From NCBI GenBank assembly GCA_949284175.1, contig CASDVE010000021.1, positions 1 through 64,000 on the forward strand: 64,000 bases of DNA, given 5' to 3'. Both the position numbers and the translations under genes were made by a program. The DNA is from an uncultured Eubacteriales bacterium (GTDB lineage Bacteria; Bacillota; Clostridia; Lachnospirales; Lachnospiraceae). Below are positions 17,410-26,003 of the stretch, piece after piece. Positions within the stretch are counted from its first letter, which is position 1. Every line of letters begins with the position of its first letter. Under the pieces are notes generated by a model. That model ran no database searches. It saw only the letters and a list, made by a program, of their open reading frames with translations, and was not told where the DNA came from.

Positions 17410-17560
17410 AACAATACCTCCATCTTCTATGCTTATCATATCTATCCTTTATTCTTTCGTGTTTTCTTTTTTTCATTCAAGATAGTGTTTTTTGTTTGAT
17501 AAACACAGTATATAGGAAACAAATTAAAGAAACATTAAAACAAAAAATTTTTTTATACTC

Positions 17561-17652
17561 TTGAAACGCACTCTAAAAGTTTCTCATGTTCATGAGCAGT
17601 CATCATAAACTTATACAAGCATCGTTTATGACTCATTGCTTCCTGGCAAATG
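17561..17652 (+). repeat. Dispersed element, copy C (overlaps kinase stop codon)
   Basis: A degenerate full-length copy. GAAAC/GTTTC replaces the first hairpin. TGAGCAGTCATCATAAAC pairs with GTTTATGACTCATTGC in the second. The right end runs into the histidine kinase gene: the last five codons and stop of the kinase lie in the ACTCATTGC block. Confidence 0.55.
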
Positions 17653-18993
17653 AAATGTGAAAATCGTTCCTTTTCCTTCTTCACTGGATACAAAGATCGT
17701 TCCTCCATGTGCTTTTACAATCCATTTCACCATAGGTAATCCTAGTCCAGAAGAGGATTCTTGTCCTGCTGTTCTTGCCTGATCCACTCGATAAAATCGC
17801 TCCCATATATGAGCTAAATGCTCATTGCTGATCCCGATCCCGTTATCCTCTACCTGTCCTGTTATCTGCTTTCCATCCGTAAATAATCTTACTTTTACAT
17901 ATCCGCCCTCTCTTCCATAAGAAATGGCGTTGGAAATCAAGTTTACCCATAACCGAATCATAAGTGTTTCATCCACACAAGCGATAATATTTTTTTCAAT
18001 TTCCGTTTGAATGGAAATATTTTTTAATGAAGCAATTTCCTCTTGCTCTTCTGCCACCATTTCCGTTAACTCGCTTATATCAATTTCTTCTAAATTGACA
18101 GGAAGACATTCTCGATCCGCCCTTGAAAGCATTAAGATTTGAGAAACAAGTTGTGCCATATTCCTTGCCTTTTTCTCAATGACTTCTATCTCTTTTCTCT
18201 CTTCTTCTTGTAATGTGTCTTCTTCTAACAGTGCCTCACAATGGGATAAAATAACAGTAGTTGGAGTTCTAAGTTCATGGGATACATCAGAAGTAAACCT
18301 CTTTTCCCTCTCAAAAACTTCCTCTAGCTGAGTGAGCATTTGATTGAATAACAAGCCCAACCTATGGATCTCATCTTGTCCAAAGTCAATGGATACCCGC
18401 TTTGATAAGTCTTCATTTTCACAAATATCTTGTACTGCTTTGATCATATTATCCACCGGCTTTAATGCTCGACTTGTAAAACGATATCCGATGATCGCTG
18501 TTAAAAGAACGAGAAGGGGTAATCCTACAACTGAAGTTTTAATCAAAACAGCAAAGTTATTTTCTTCATTGGTAACAGAAACAATACCGCGAATAGTCAC
18601 TTCTTCATACCCAAACACCTCAGAAGTGCTATCAAAAACATACCATTTAGTCCCATTGGATGTAAAATTTCTCAATTGTTGATTTTGTATCTCCACATCC
18701 AAATTAAAGTCATAAGGAATCCTTCCATAGATAAGCTGTCCATTCTTATCGTATACGGATAAATAAATGTTGTTTTCCACTTCCATAATATCAGAGTCTA
18801 TCTCAAGCTCTCCATCATCCCATTCCACATAACGAAACCCTTTTTCTACACTTTCTTCCAATTGTCTTTGTACAGAGGCTAAGATCTGTGTATTGCTAAT
18901 GGAAAATAAGATACCAAGAGCTACCACACTGATTAACGTCATAAAAAAAGTATAAAGTAACGTCAATTTTACTTTTACTGACAGTTTTTTCAT
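17626..18993 (-). CDS. Sensor histidine kinase (HAMP type)
   Basis: A 455-residue kinase. It has a TM helix at about 8-30, an extracytoplasmic sensor to about 160, a second TM at about 162-182, then HAMP. HisKA carries the phospho-acceptor in HELRTPTT (about 245). The ATPase has an N box (NLISNAISYG), DNGIGIS and SGLGLPMVK. It pairs with the OmpR-family regulator encoded 6 bases upstream. The last residues (SNES) and the stop codon lie inside a dispersed repeat, so the C-terminus may have been trimmed or replaced by the insertion. The PepSY lipoprotein gene follows. Confidence 0.92.
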   Translation of the reverse strand: MKKLSVKVKLTLLYTFFMTLISVVALGILFSISNTQILASVQRQLEESVEKGFRYVEWDDGELEIDSDIMEVENNIYLSVYDKNGQLIYGRIPYDFNLDVEIQNQQLRNFTSNGTKWYVFDSTSEVFGYEEVTIRGIVSVTNEENNFAVLIKTSVVGLPLLVLLTAIIGYRFTSRALKPVDNMIKAVQDICENEDLSKRVSIDFGQDEIHRLGLLFNQMLTQLEEVFEREKRFTSDVSHELRTPTTVILSHCEALLEEDTLQEEERKEIEVIEKKARNMAQLVSQILMLSRADRECLPVNLEEIDISELTEMVAEEQEEIASLKNISIQTEIEKNIIACVDETLMIRLWVNLISNAISYGREGGYVKVRLFTDGKQITGQVEDNGIGISNEHLAHIWERFYRVDQARTAGQESSSGLGLPMVKWIVKAHGGTIFVSSEEGKGTIFTFHLPGSNES

Positions 18994-18999
18994 CCTTTG

Positions 19000-19674
19000 T
19001 TACTCCATTTCTTTTAATACGTATCCAGCTCCACGAACCGTATGAATCAGTTTTGGTTCATATCCACTGTCTATTTTCTTTCTCAAATACCGAATATAGA
19101 CATCAATCACATTAGAACCTCCGGTATAATCATAGTTCCATATATGTTGTTCAATCTTCTCTCTTGATAGAACAATCCCTTTATTCATGATCAAATAGCG
19201 AAGGACAGAAAATTCTTTATTGGACAACATAATCTCTGTATCCCCACGAAATACCCTATGGGAATCCAAAAATACTTTTAAATCCGCAACCTGACAACAA
19301 CTATCCTTTACTTCTGCTTTCTTTCTAAGCATCACACGAATCCTGGCAAGAAGCTCTTCAAAGGCAAATGGTTTCACAAGATAATCATCCGCCCCAAGAT
19401 CAAGCCCCATCACCCGATCTTCCACAGAATCTTTGGCCGTTAACAAAAGAACTGGAACGGGATTTTTCTTCCCTCGTATTTCTTTTAATACTTCTAAACC
19501 ATTTTTCTTTGGCATCATAACATCTAAAATAACCGCATCATATTCTGCACAAGAAAGATAATCTAACGCTTCTTCCCCGTTTTCACAAGAGTCCACCGTA
19601 TAGCTTTGCCCTTCCAGACGTTTTTTTAAAATAGCATTCAAATCTTTTTCATCTTCTGCAATTAAAATTCTCAT
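19000..19674 (-). CDS. OmpR-family response regulator
   Basis: A 224-residue regulator. The receiver domain (1-115) has the acidic pair near the start (AEDE), the phospho-acceptor Asp in VILDVMMP (about 51) and the conserved Lys in DYLVKPF. A winged-helix DNA-binding domain follows (about 125-222, with VIDVYIRYLRKKID). It forms an RR-HK-PepSY cluster and should respond to the adjacent kinase. The cluster order suggests that the PepSY lipoprotein is a target or feedback element. Confidence 0.94.
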   Translation of the reverse strand: MRILIAEDEKDLNAILKKRLEGQSYTVDSCENGEEALDYLSCAEYDAVILDVMMPKKNGLEVLKEIRGKKNPVPVLLLTAKDSVEDRVMGLDLGADDYLVKPFAFEELLARIRVMLRKKAEVKDSCCQVADLKVFLDSHRVFRGDTEIMLSNKEFSVLRYLIMNKGIVLSREKIEQHIWNYDYTGGSNVIDVYIRYLRKKIDSGYEPKLIHTVRGAGYVLKEME

Positions 19675-19792
19675 AGAATCTCTCCTTTTTATTCTATCAT
19701 GGGTTATTAAGAACCTATTATGTTTGATCTTACCACATTCCTCCTAAGAATACAGCTAGCATTTTGAAATTTTATGAGAATGATAAATGCCT

Positions 19793-20548
19793 TTACAGAA
19801 ATAAAATATGCCTATTTTTATTGCTATCCTCTACAATTTCACTTTCCACATGATACACTTCTCTTATAAATTCTGTTGTCAAAACTTCTTTTGGTGTTCC
19901 TTTTGCCACCACCACCCCATCTTTTAGAGCATAAAGTCGATCGCAAAACATACTGGCTAAATTCAAATCATGAATGGCGGAAATAACTGTGACATCCAAA
20001 TTTTTTACGATCTTTAGCAATTGTAACTGATGGGTAATATCCAAGTGATTGGTTGGTTCATCCAAAATTAGACACTTTGTCTGTTGTGCTAACGCCCTTG
20101 CTAAAAGCACTCGTTGTTGTTCCCCTCCAGAAAGAGTGGAAAAACTTCGTTCTATAAATTGACTCATTCCCACTTGCTCTAACGCTTCTTCTACCATGCG
20201 ATAATCCCTTGCATCATCCCGCTCCATGATCTTTTTATGAGGGGCTCGTCCCATCAATACAACTTCCTTTACGGAAAAATCAAATTGGTAGCTGTTATGC
20301 TGAGCAACAACAGCAATGGATTGTGCCGAATGTTTATAACTCATCTTATCTAGGGGAGTTCCATCTAACATAACACAACCTCGATGGGGCTTTAACACTC
20401 GATACATACATTTTAGCAACGTGGACTTTCCACTCCCATTTGGGCCAATCAGTCCTACAAATTCTTTATTTTTCGCATAAATAGATACTTCTTTTAAAAT
20501 CTCATTAACACCATAGGATACTCCAATGTCTTCTGCGGATATTTTCAT
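19793..20548 (-). CDS. btuD: Cobalamin/corrinoid-type ABC importer ATPase
   Basis: A 251-residue FepC/BtuD-type ATPase. Walker A is GPNGSGKST, signature LSGGEQQR, Walker B CLILDEPTNHLD, switch His in SAIHDLN. It powers the FecCD-type permease whose gene overlaps its start by 4 bases (ATGA), indicating translational coupling. Sequence alone does not separate B12 from siderophore ATPases. The cobalamin riboswitch ahead of the operon makes corrinoid import the best reading. Confidence 0.85.
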   Translation of the reverse strand: MKISAEDIGVSYGVNEILKEVSIYAKNKEFVGLIGPNGSGKSTLLKCMYRVLKPHRGCVMLDGTPLDKMSYKHSAQSIAVVAQHNSYQFDFSVKEVVLMGRAPHKKIMERDDARDYRMVEEALEQVGMSQFIERSFSTLSGGEQQRVLLARALAQQTKCLILDEPTNHLDITHQLQLLKIVKNLDVTVISAIHDLNLASMFCDRLYALKDGVVVAKGTPKEVLTTEFIREVYHVESEIVEDSNKNRHILFL

Positions 20549-21624
20549 ATCTTTTCACCTCCAAAGCCATACGAGTGTTTTACCATAAGATAAATAAAAC
20601 AAGGAGCTCCTATCATGGCAACGAGAATCCCAATTGGTAACTCCGAATTTTTTAAAATACTTCTGCAAAGCACATCCGCCCATAAAAGAAAATTAGCTCC
20701 TACTAATGCACAAATTGGAAGCAACCGTCTATGATCCGTTCCAACTACCATACGGACGGCATGAGGAATAATTAGCCCTACAAATCCAATAGTACCAGCT
20801 ACATATACCGCAAAGCCAATCATAAAGGAAGCAAGTATCATATAACTAATTCTAATTTTACGAAGATTTGTTCCCAATGTGATCGATGTTTCATCCCCTA
20901 AAAGCATCAGATTTAGATTTCGAAATTGAGAACAAAAAATAAGTGTTCCAATAATCATAATAGGAAGAATCAGAACCACCGTATCCCATTTTGCATTTGC
21001 CAAACTTCCCATTGTCCAAAAGATCACTTCTGATGTGGCATTTTGATTATGTGCCATATAAATCGCAAAATTTGAGCAAGCAGAACATATAGCACTCACC
21101 GCCATCCCTGCTAAAATCAACTTTCCTGTGCTAGTTCCTCTTCCTATGCTGGCAATGACTAAAACAAAAAAAGAAGTGATCATAGCTCCTAAAAAAGCCA
21201 TGATTCCCACAAAATTTTCTCCAAATATAGCTCCAAAACCAAATAAAATGGCCAAGGTAGCTCCCATAGACGCACCAGAAGAAATTCCTAATACATAAGG
21301 ATCTGCAAGGGGATTTTTCACAACGGCTTGCATAATGGCACCACAGACTGATAATCCCATTCCCACTGCCAAAGCTAATATGACTCTTGGAAAGCGAATG
21401 AGCCACACCACGTCATGAACTGCACCTTGTGAAAATTCTGAAAAACGATTCATATGAAATATTTCATAAAAGATCACACGATATACTTCTCCAATGGAAA
21501 TATCCGCATTTCCAAAGGTAATGGATAGTAGAACAGAAAAAACTAAGAATAGAAATAAACTAAGAATGATAAAACCATAACATGTAGGCGATATGATTCT
21601 TTGTGTTCCAGATTTTTTCATCAT
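20545..21624 (-). CDS. btuC: FecCD-type ABC permease (probable cobalamin)
   Basis: About 359 residues with roughly ten membrane helices and the FecCD landmarks: an RLPR-like RFPRV segment, NPLADPYVLGISSGA, GTDHRRLLP and the final GAPCFIYL. It forms the dimeric channel of a type II importer. I prefer the ATG at 21624; a GTG 12 bases upstream is in frame, but the GGAG site would then be too close. The gene begins about 20 bases after the binding-protein gene and overlaps the ATPase gene by 4. Confidence 0.85.
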   Translation of the reverse strand: MMKKSGTQRIISPTCYGFIILSLFLFLVFSVLLSITFGNADISIGEVYRVIFYEIFHMNRFSEFSQGAVHDVVWLIRFPRVILALAVGMGLSVCGAIMQAVVKNPLADPYVLGISSGASMGATLAILFGFGAIFGENFVGIMAFLGAMITSFFVLVIASIGRGTSTGKLILAGMAVSAICSACSNFAIYMAHNQNATSEVIFWTMGSLANAKWDTVVLILPIMIIGTLIFCSQFRNLNLMLLGDETSITLGTNLRKIRISYMILASFMIGFAVYVAGTIGFVGLIIPHAVRMVVGTDHRRLLPICALVGANFLLWADVLCRSILKNSELPIGILVAMIGAPCFIYLMVKHSYGFGGEKI

Positions 21625-21645
21625 TACTTTTACCACTCCAACTTC

Positions 21646-22782
21646 TTATTGTCCATCTAACTCTAAATGGAGTTCGGGATAGAGCCCTTTTGCAAATGTC
21701 ACAATACCGTCTTTTGTACGGGTCGCACTGGCATACATTTCACTTAACATAATAGGAACAATTCGATTATTTTTTACCGCACTTAAACTTCCATAGGCTC
21801 TATCTTTTAAGATAACATCCAAATTCTCTTGTTTTACTTGCTCTGCATCGTCACCAGCATATGGCATATACACTACAAAAATGACATCTGGGTTTGCTGT
21901 AATCACATCTTCTTTTCCCATCTCATTGGAATCTGTATTTACTAGCTTTCCTCCTAGTTTGGTTACCATATCACCTCCAAGACTTGTTGCTCCATAATTG
22001 GTAAACGTCCCCTTGTTGGACTCCAAAATTAATGCCGTCGGTTTTTCTTTTATGCCTTTGGTTTCTTTTTCCACTTTTGTAATCGTATCTTTCATATCAT
22101 TTACAATTGCTTCTGCTCTATCCTGCACATCAAAAATTTTTCCAATATTTAAAATATCCTCATATTCATTCTCCAAAGTTTTAGAATAACTAACTCCATT
22201 TTGCATGGGATGTGTATTAGTATTCATATAAAGATTGACCCCTTTTTCTATCCATCCTTTTGTATCTCCTAATGTAGTATCTTGAAATAAAGAACCCCAA
22301 GAGAAAATCATATCCGGCTCTAGCATAGTAACAGTTTCAAGAGATGGGGTAAACTCATCCAAATACTTTGTTTTAGAAAAGGCAGACTTTTGTTCATCTG
22401 GTACTTCATTATCCAACCCTGCGGTTGCCACCAAATGTTCTTCCAATCCCAACGCCAGCATAGTTTCCATGGAACCTTGATAGACCGCTAATACTCTTTC
22501 TGGTGCTTTTTCATACACCGTCTTTAACTCTGTTCCATCTGTATTATAGGTAGTAATCGTCAATGGATACTCTGTCTTCTTTAAAACCGTTTCTTTCTTT
22601 TGTTGCTCCATCTCCTCACTAGAAGAAGCTACTATTTGATTTTCCTTTTTAATACTTTCTACATCTTTTCTCTCTGAGTCGCTAGTGTGATTTCCATTAA
22701 GACCACAGGCCGTTATCCCAATAGATAAACCAATTGCCATTACAACTCCAATGATACTTCTTTTCTTTTTTGTGTGTTTCAT
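21646..22782 (-). CDS. btuF: Cobalamin-type substrate-binding lipoprotein
   Basis: A 378-residue TroA/BtuF-fold protein with a lipoprotein signal ending ITACG (Cys near 27) and a Ser/Lys/Glu-rich linker to about 70. Two lobes follow, including the typical PERVLAVYQGSMETMLALGL start. The ATG at 22782 is chosen for the GAGGAG site just upstream; an in-frame start 18 bases earlier would swallow it. It is the first gene of btuFCD. Upstream, on the same strand, lie a cobalamin riboswitch, its terminator and a copy of the dispersed repeat. Corrinoid specificity is inferred from the riboswitch. Confidence 0.82.
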   Translation of the reverse strand: MKHTKKKRSIIGVVMAIGLSIGITACGLNGNHTSDSERKDVESIKKENQIVASSSEEMEQQKKETVLKKTEYPLTITTYNTDGTELKTVYEKAPERVLAVYQGSMETMLALGLEEHLVATAGLDNEVPDEQKSAFSKTKYLDEFTPSLETVTMLEPDMIFSWGSLFQDTTLGDTKGWIEKGVNLYMNTNTHPMQNGVSYSKTLENEYEDILNIGKIFDVQDRAEAIVNDMKDTITKVEKETKGIKEKPTALILESNKGTFTNYGATSLGGDMVTKLGGKLVNTDSNEMGKEDVITANPDVIFVVYMPYAGDDAEQVKQENLDVILKDRAYGSLSAVKNNRIVPIMLSEMYASATRTKDGIVTFAKGLYPELHLELDGQ

Positions 22783-22811
22783 TTCTCTTCTCCTCTTCAT
22801 GACTTTTACCT

Positions 22812-22928
22812 TTACATAGATGATAATGGGAGAACAAGTTTAGAATATGACACTGATTTCTCACGTTGGCTAGCAGTCGTCATATAAACGCATAAATGCT
22901 CTTACATGACTCGTTGCCTTTGCGTAAA
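22812..22928 (+). repeat. Dispersed element, copy D (between riboswitch and btuF)
   Basis: The second hairpin is well kept: GGCTAGCAGTCGTCATATAA (from 22868) pairs with TTACATGACTCGTTGCC (to 22918), followed by the conserved TTTGCGTAAAA tail. The first hairpin keeps TTTCTCACGTT but its 5' partner is degraded. The element lies inside the btuF 5' leader, after the riboswitch terminator. Confidence 0.65.
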
Positions 22929-22930
22929 AG

Positions 22931-22953
22931 AAAAAAGCCTGCAAAAAGCAGGC
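22931..22953 (-). terminator. Terminator of the cobalamin riboswitch
   Basis: Minus strand: GCCTGC, five-base loop, GCAGGC, then six T residues. A longer hairpin with near-complete pairing lies just upstream (22960-22988, GGAAGTGTATT with AATACATTTCC). It may be the antiterminator or an accessory stem of the expression platform. Confidence 0.7.
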
Positions 22954-23022
22954 ATCAGAAAATACACTTCCCGCAGGAAATGTATTTTAGATGTTACTTT
23001 CTTCGGAAGTTTCATCTCGTCC

Positions 23023-23200
23023 CATATAAAGCAGGTTTCCTGACTTGAGTATCCTAATCTAGTTTCACCTTCTCACAACAACTGTTGCAATGGTATCAAA
23101 AAACAGACTCCTCTCTTACAGTGACCGGATCGTTCAGGATTCTCACCTGATTCCCTCTTTTCAGTAAAATGTTCTCTCCTTTTACTGAACACTTCATATG
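23023..23200 (-). promoter_or_regulatory. Cobalamin riboswitch
   Basis: The minus strand carries the B12-box landmarks in order: GGGAATCAGGTGAGAATCC, then CTGAACGATCCGGTCACTG, then AGTCAGGAAACCTGC near the 3' end. CATATGAA (5') and TTTATATG (3') can form the closing P1 stem. A hairpin and intrinsic terminator follow, so binding of cobalamin should switch off transcription of the btuFCD-like operon. Transcription presumably begins near 23260. Confidence 0.93.
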
Positions 23201-23488
23201 CTATTCCATTATCTAGTACCACTGTACCATAAACCTCTTTTTTTATCAACACACCTTTCAATCACTTGTCTTTATAGAACAAAGAATTTATAATTTCTCA
23301 TGTCAATACACTCTCAAGTTGTATACCCTATCTGCTCAACGACACCTAACCTATTTTTCTACGATATATTTTAACTCTCCTTCATTCGTTTCCTCTTATA
23401 ACTCTATGGGAAAATATGGGGTCATACAACGAAGAAACGATAAGATTTCATTCCCATTTGTACAAATAGTCGGATATCCAAATTATCT

Positions 23489-24406
23489 TTAATATTCTTC
23501 ATTATTTACCACACAATCTTCTATCTTCTCCCCTTCTTTTAAAAATTTAACATAAATATTTTCTCCTACAATATCTTCTATAATATAATGGTCATGGTTG
23601 ATTTTAAGTTTGTCCCCTACTAATTTACATTCTTTTAAAATCCATCTATTCTCATATTTTGATATAACAACATAATCATTGCCCTGAATTGATACTATGT
23701 TTAATTTATTACTATTTAAGATACTACTTCTACCCATATCGTATATATTATATCCAAGCCATGCAATATCTGCTAAAAAAAAGGTAAAAAAACAAATTGC
23801 AATACTTTTTATATATTTTTTATACTTAGAATGATTATTTCTTTCTATATTCGTATCCTCTCTCTTATTCTGCTTTGAAAAACCTTCGAATGTAAATTCT
23901 ATAATTATACCAAAAAGAAAGAAAACTCCAATACAAAAAACTGATAAAGATATTACATTACTTATGAAACTAATAAATTCATACTCAATATATAGAAAAA
24001 TTTCCTTTATCGATATACCACATTTTATAATAAGATATAAGAACTCAACAACTATCACCCCTAAAATTACTGTAACAACAGCACCTATTCCTGATCTTAC
24101 TTTTTTATACCATAATTCCTTTTTTAAAATTTTTTTCCACCAAAAAGTGTATAGATAAGACAGCCCTATTAGTATTCCCACGCTTATCATAGTGATTAAA
24201 AATTTATATAATATATTTCTATAATTAAGAGTAATATAATCTTCAGGGATTCTCCAGTAGTCATAATACCCTCTATAATAAAGATATGCTCCTATTTTAA
24301 ATACACTTGTTATACATAAAGACAATGTAGAAAATATAATTGTCAAAATTGCAATATGTTTCTCTATATACACTATCACTTCTTTTAATGAAAACTTCTT
24401 TTCCAT
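23489..24406 (-). CDS. Orphan polytopic membrane protein
   Basis: A 305-residue protein of unrecognised family. Hydrophobic segments lie at about 18-40, 68-88, 108-128, 145-172 and 203-222, followed by a beta-rich soluble tail of about 80 residues. A Lys/Asn-rich linker precedes the last helix. Codon use is strikingly AT-rich (many Ile, Asn, Tyr and Lys codons ending A/T) compared with the tuf-rpoB genes next door, which suggests either low expression or recent arrival. It is flanked by the riboswitch leader on one side and the tuf terminator on the other, and has no operon partner. A GGGGAT sequence lies near the start, so the RBS is weak. Confidence 0.6.
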   Translation of the reverse strand: MEKKFSLKEVIVYIEKHIAILTIIFSTLSLCITSVFKIGAYLYYRGYYDYWRIPEDYITLNYRNILYKFLITMISVGILIGLSYLYTFWWKKILKKELWYKKVRSGIGAVVTVILGVIVVEFLYLIIKCGISIKEIFLYIEYEFISFISNVISLSVFCIGVFFLFGIIIEFTFEGFSKQNKREDTNIERNNHSKYKKYIKSIAICFFTFFLADIAWLGYNIYDMGRSSILNSNKLNIVSIQGNDYVVISKYENRWILKECKLVGDKLKINHDHYIIEDIVGENIYVKFLKEGEKIEDCVVNNEEY

Positions 24407-24543
24407 TTTATCCCCTCACTCCTTTTCCTCATTTAAAAATAAAGTATATATTGCATATTCTCTTAAACTTCTGATGCTTTTTGTCAATTTAGACTATTCT
24501 ATATAATCTTTTAATATAAAAAAGATTATTAAACAATATAGAA

Positions 24544-24577
24544 AAAAGCCCAGAAAACCTAAGTTTTCTGGGCTTTT
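24544..24577. terminator. Terminator of tuf
   Basis: Perfect 15-bp stem AAAAGCCCAGAAAAC (24544-24558) with 24563-24577, 4-base loop, with A/T runs for both strands. Confidence 0.93.
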
Positions 24578-24621
24578 AAAGCCTAAGCTATATCATTCAC
24601 CTATCAAATGATTGATTAAAA

Positions 24622-25815
24622 TTATTCGATGATTGTAGCAACACGGCCTGATCCTACTGTACGTCCACCTTCACGGATAGCGAATGTAAGACCCTGTTCC
24701 ATAGCGATTGGGTGAATTAATTCGATTGTCATTTCTACGTTGTCACCAGGCATGCACATTTCTGTTCCTTCTGGTAAGTTACAAACACCTGTTACGTCAG
24801 TTGTTCTGAAGTAGAACTGTGGTCTGTAATTGTTGAAGAAAGGAGTATGACGTCCACCTTCATCTTTTGTTAAAACGTAAACCTGAGCTGTGAATTTTGT
24901 ATGGCATGTAACAGAACCTGGTTTAGCTAAAACCTGTCCTCTTTCGATATCTGTTCTCTGAACACCACGAAGTAAAGCACCGATGTTATCACCAGCCTGA
25001 GCTTCGTCTAAGAGTTTACGGAACATTTCGATACCTGTTACAACAACTTTTCTTGTTTCTTCTTTGATACCAACGATTTCTACTTCTTCAGATACATGAA
25101 GTACACCACGTTCTACTCTACCTGTAGCAACTGTACCACGACCTGTGATAGAGAAGATATCTTCTACTGGCATTAAGAAAGGTTTGTCTGTTTCACGCTG
25201 TGGATCTGGAATCCATTCATCAACTGCGTCGAAGAGTTCAAGGATTTTATCTCCCCATTCGCTGTTTGGATCTTCAAGAGCTTTTAAAGCAGAACCACGA
25301 ATGATTGGAGTGTCATCTCCTGGGAATTCGTATTCGTTTAATAATTCTCTGATTTCCATTTCTACTAATTCAAGTAATTCTTCATCGTCTACCATGTCAC
25401 ATTTGTTCATGAATACTACGATGTAAGGTACACCTACCTGACGAGATAATAAGATGTGTTCTTTAGTCTGAGCCATAACACCATCTGTTGCAGCTACTAC
25501 TAAGATAGCACCATCCATCTGAGCAGCACCAGTGATCATGTTTTTAACGTAGTCAGCATGTCCTGGACAGTCAACGTGAGCGTAGTGACGTTTTTTAGAT
25601 TCGTATTCAACGTGAGATGTAGAAATTGTGATTCCACGTTCTCTTTCTTCTGGAGCTTTATCGATATTTTCGAAAGCAACAGCTTCACCTGTTCCTAATC
25701 TTTCGTGAAGTGTTTTTGTGATAGCAGCTGTTAATGTTGTTTTACCATGGTCAACGTGACCGATAGTACCAATATTACAGTGTGGTTTACTTCTTTCAAA
25801 CTTAGCTTTAGCCAT
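24622..25815 (-). CDS. tuf: Elongation factor Tu
   Basis: A 397-residue EF-Tu with GHVDHGKTT (G1), DCPGHADY (G3) and NKCD (G4), then two beta-barrel domains. It delivers aminoacyl-tRNA to the ribosome. The start at MAKAKFER follows AGGAGG by 9 bases; an upstream in-frame extension has no support. It lies downstream of fusA but has its own strong promoter and terminator, so much of its transcription should be independent of the str operon. Confidence 0.98.
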   Translation of the reverse strand: MAKAKFERSKPHCNIGTIGHVDHGKTTLTAAITKTLHERLGTGEAVAFENIDKAPEERERGITISTSHVEYESKKRHYAHVDCPGHADYVKNMITGAAQMDGAILVVAATDGVMAQTKEHILLSRQVGVPYIVVFMNKCDMVDDEELLELVEMEIRELLNEYEFPGDDTPIIRGSALKALEDPNSEWGDKILELFDAVDEWIPDPQRETDKPFLMPVEDIFSITGRGTVATGRVERGVLHVSEEVEIVGIKEETRKVVVTGIEMFRKLLDEAQAGDNIGALLRGVQRTDIERGQVLAKPGSVTCHTKFTAQVYVLTKDEGGRHTPFFNNYRPQFYFRTTDVTGVCNLPEGTEMCMPGDNVEMTIELIHPIAMEQGLTFAIREGGRTVGSGRVATIIE

Positions 25816-25883
25816 TTTAAAATGTCCTCCTTTTATTATCTGCCTTATGGGCATCATTTACAAACTTTTATTCTTTGTTATAA

Positions 25884-25913
25884 GAGTTCCTGTCCCTAAT
25901 AAAACAGGAACTC
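25884..25913 (-). other. 5'-end hairpin of the tuf mRNA
   Basis: Perfect 10-bp stem GAGTTCCTGT/ACAGGAACTC with a 10-base loop. It begins a few bases after the start site predicted by the tuf promoter and has no T-run, so it is more likely a 5' stabilising stem than a terminator. Confidence 0.55.
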
Positions 25914-25925
25914 ATATTACTTATG

Positions 25926-25954
25926 ATTATATTGCATTCCCGTTCTTTTTTCAA
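25926..25954 (-). promoter_or_regulatory. tuf promoter in the fusA-tuf gap
   Basis: Minus strand: TTGAAA (25949-25954), 17-base spacer, perfect TATAAT (25926-25931). Confidence 0.8.
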
Positions 25955-26003
25955 GAATTTTTTGTCGGGAAACCCTTTATTTTTCAAGAAATTTTAGGAA
26001 AAA

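Noticed and set aside
22960-22988. Second independent terminator after the riboswitch
   Set aside because: It has a good stem but no clean T-run on exit; better read as part of the riboswitch expression platform.
23073-23261. 62-codon minus-strand ORF upstream of btuF
   Set aside because: It coincides with the cobalamin riboswitch aptamer; the codons are RNA-structure sequence.
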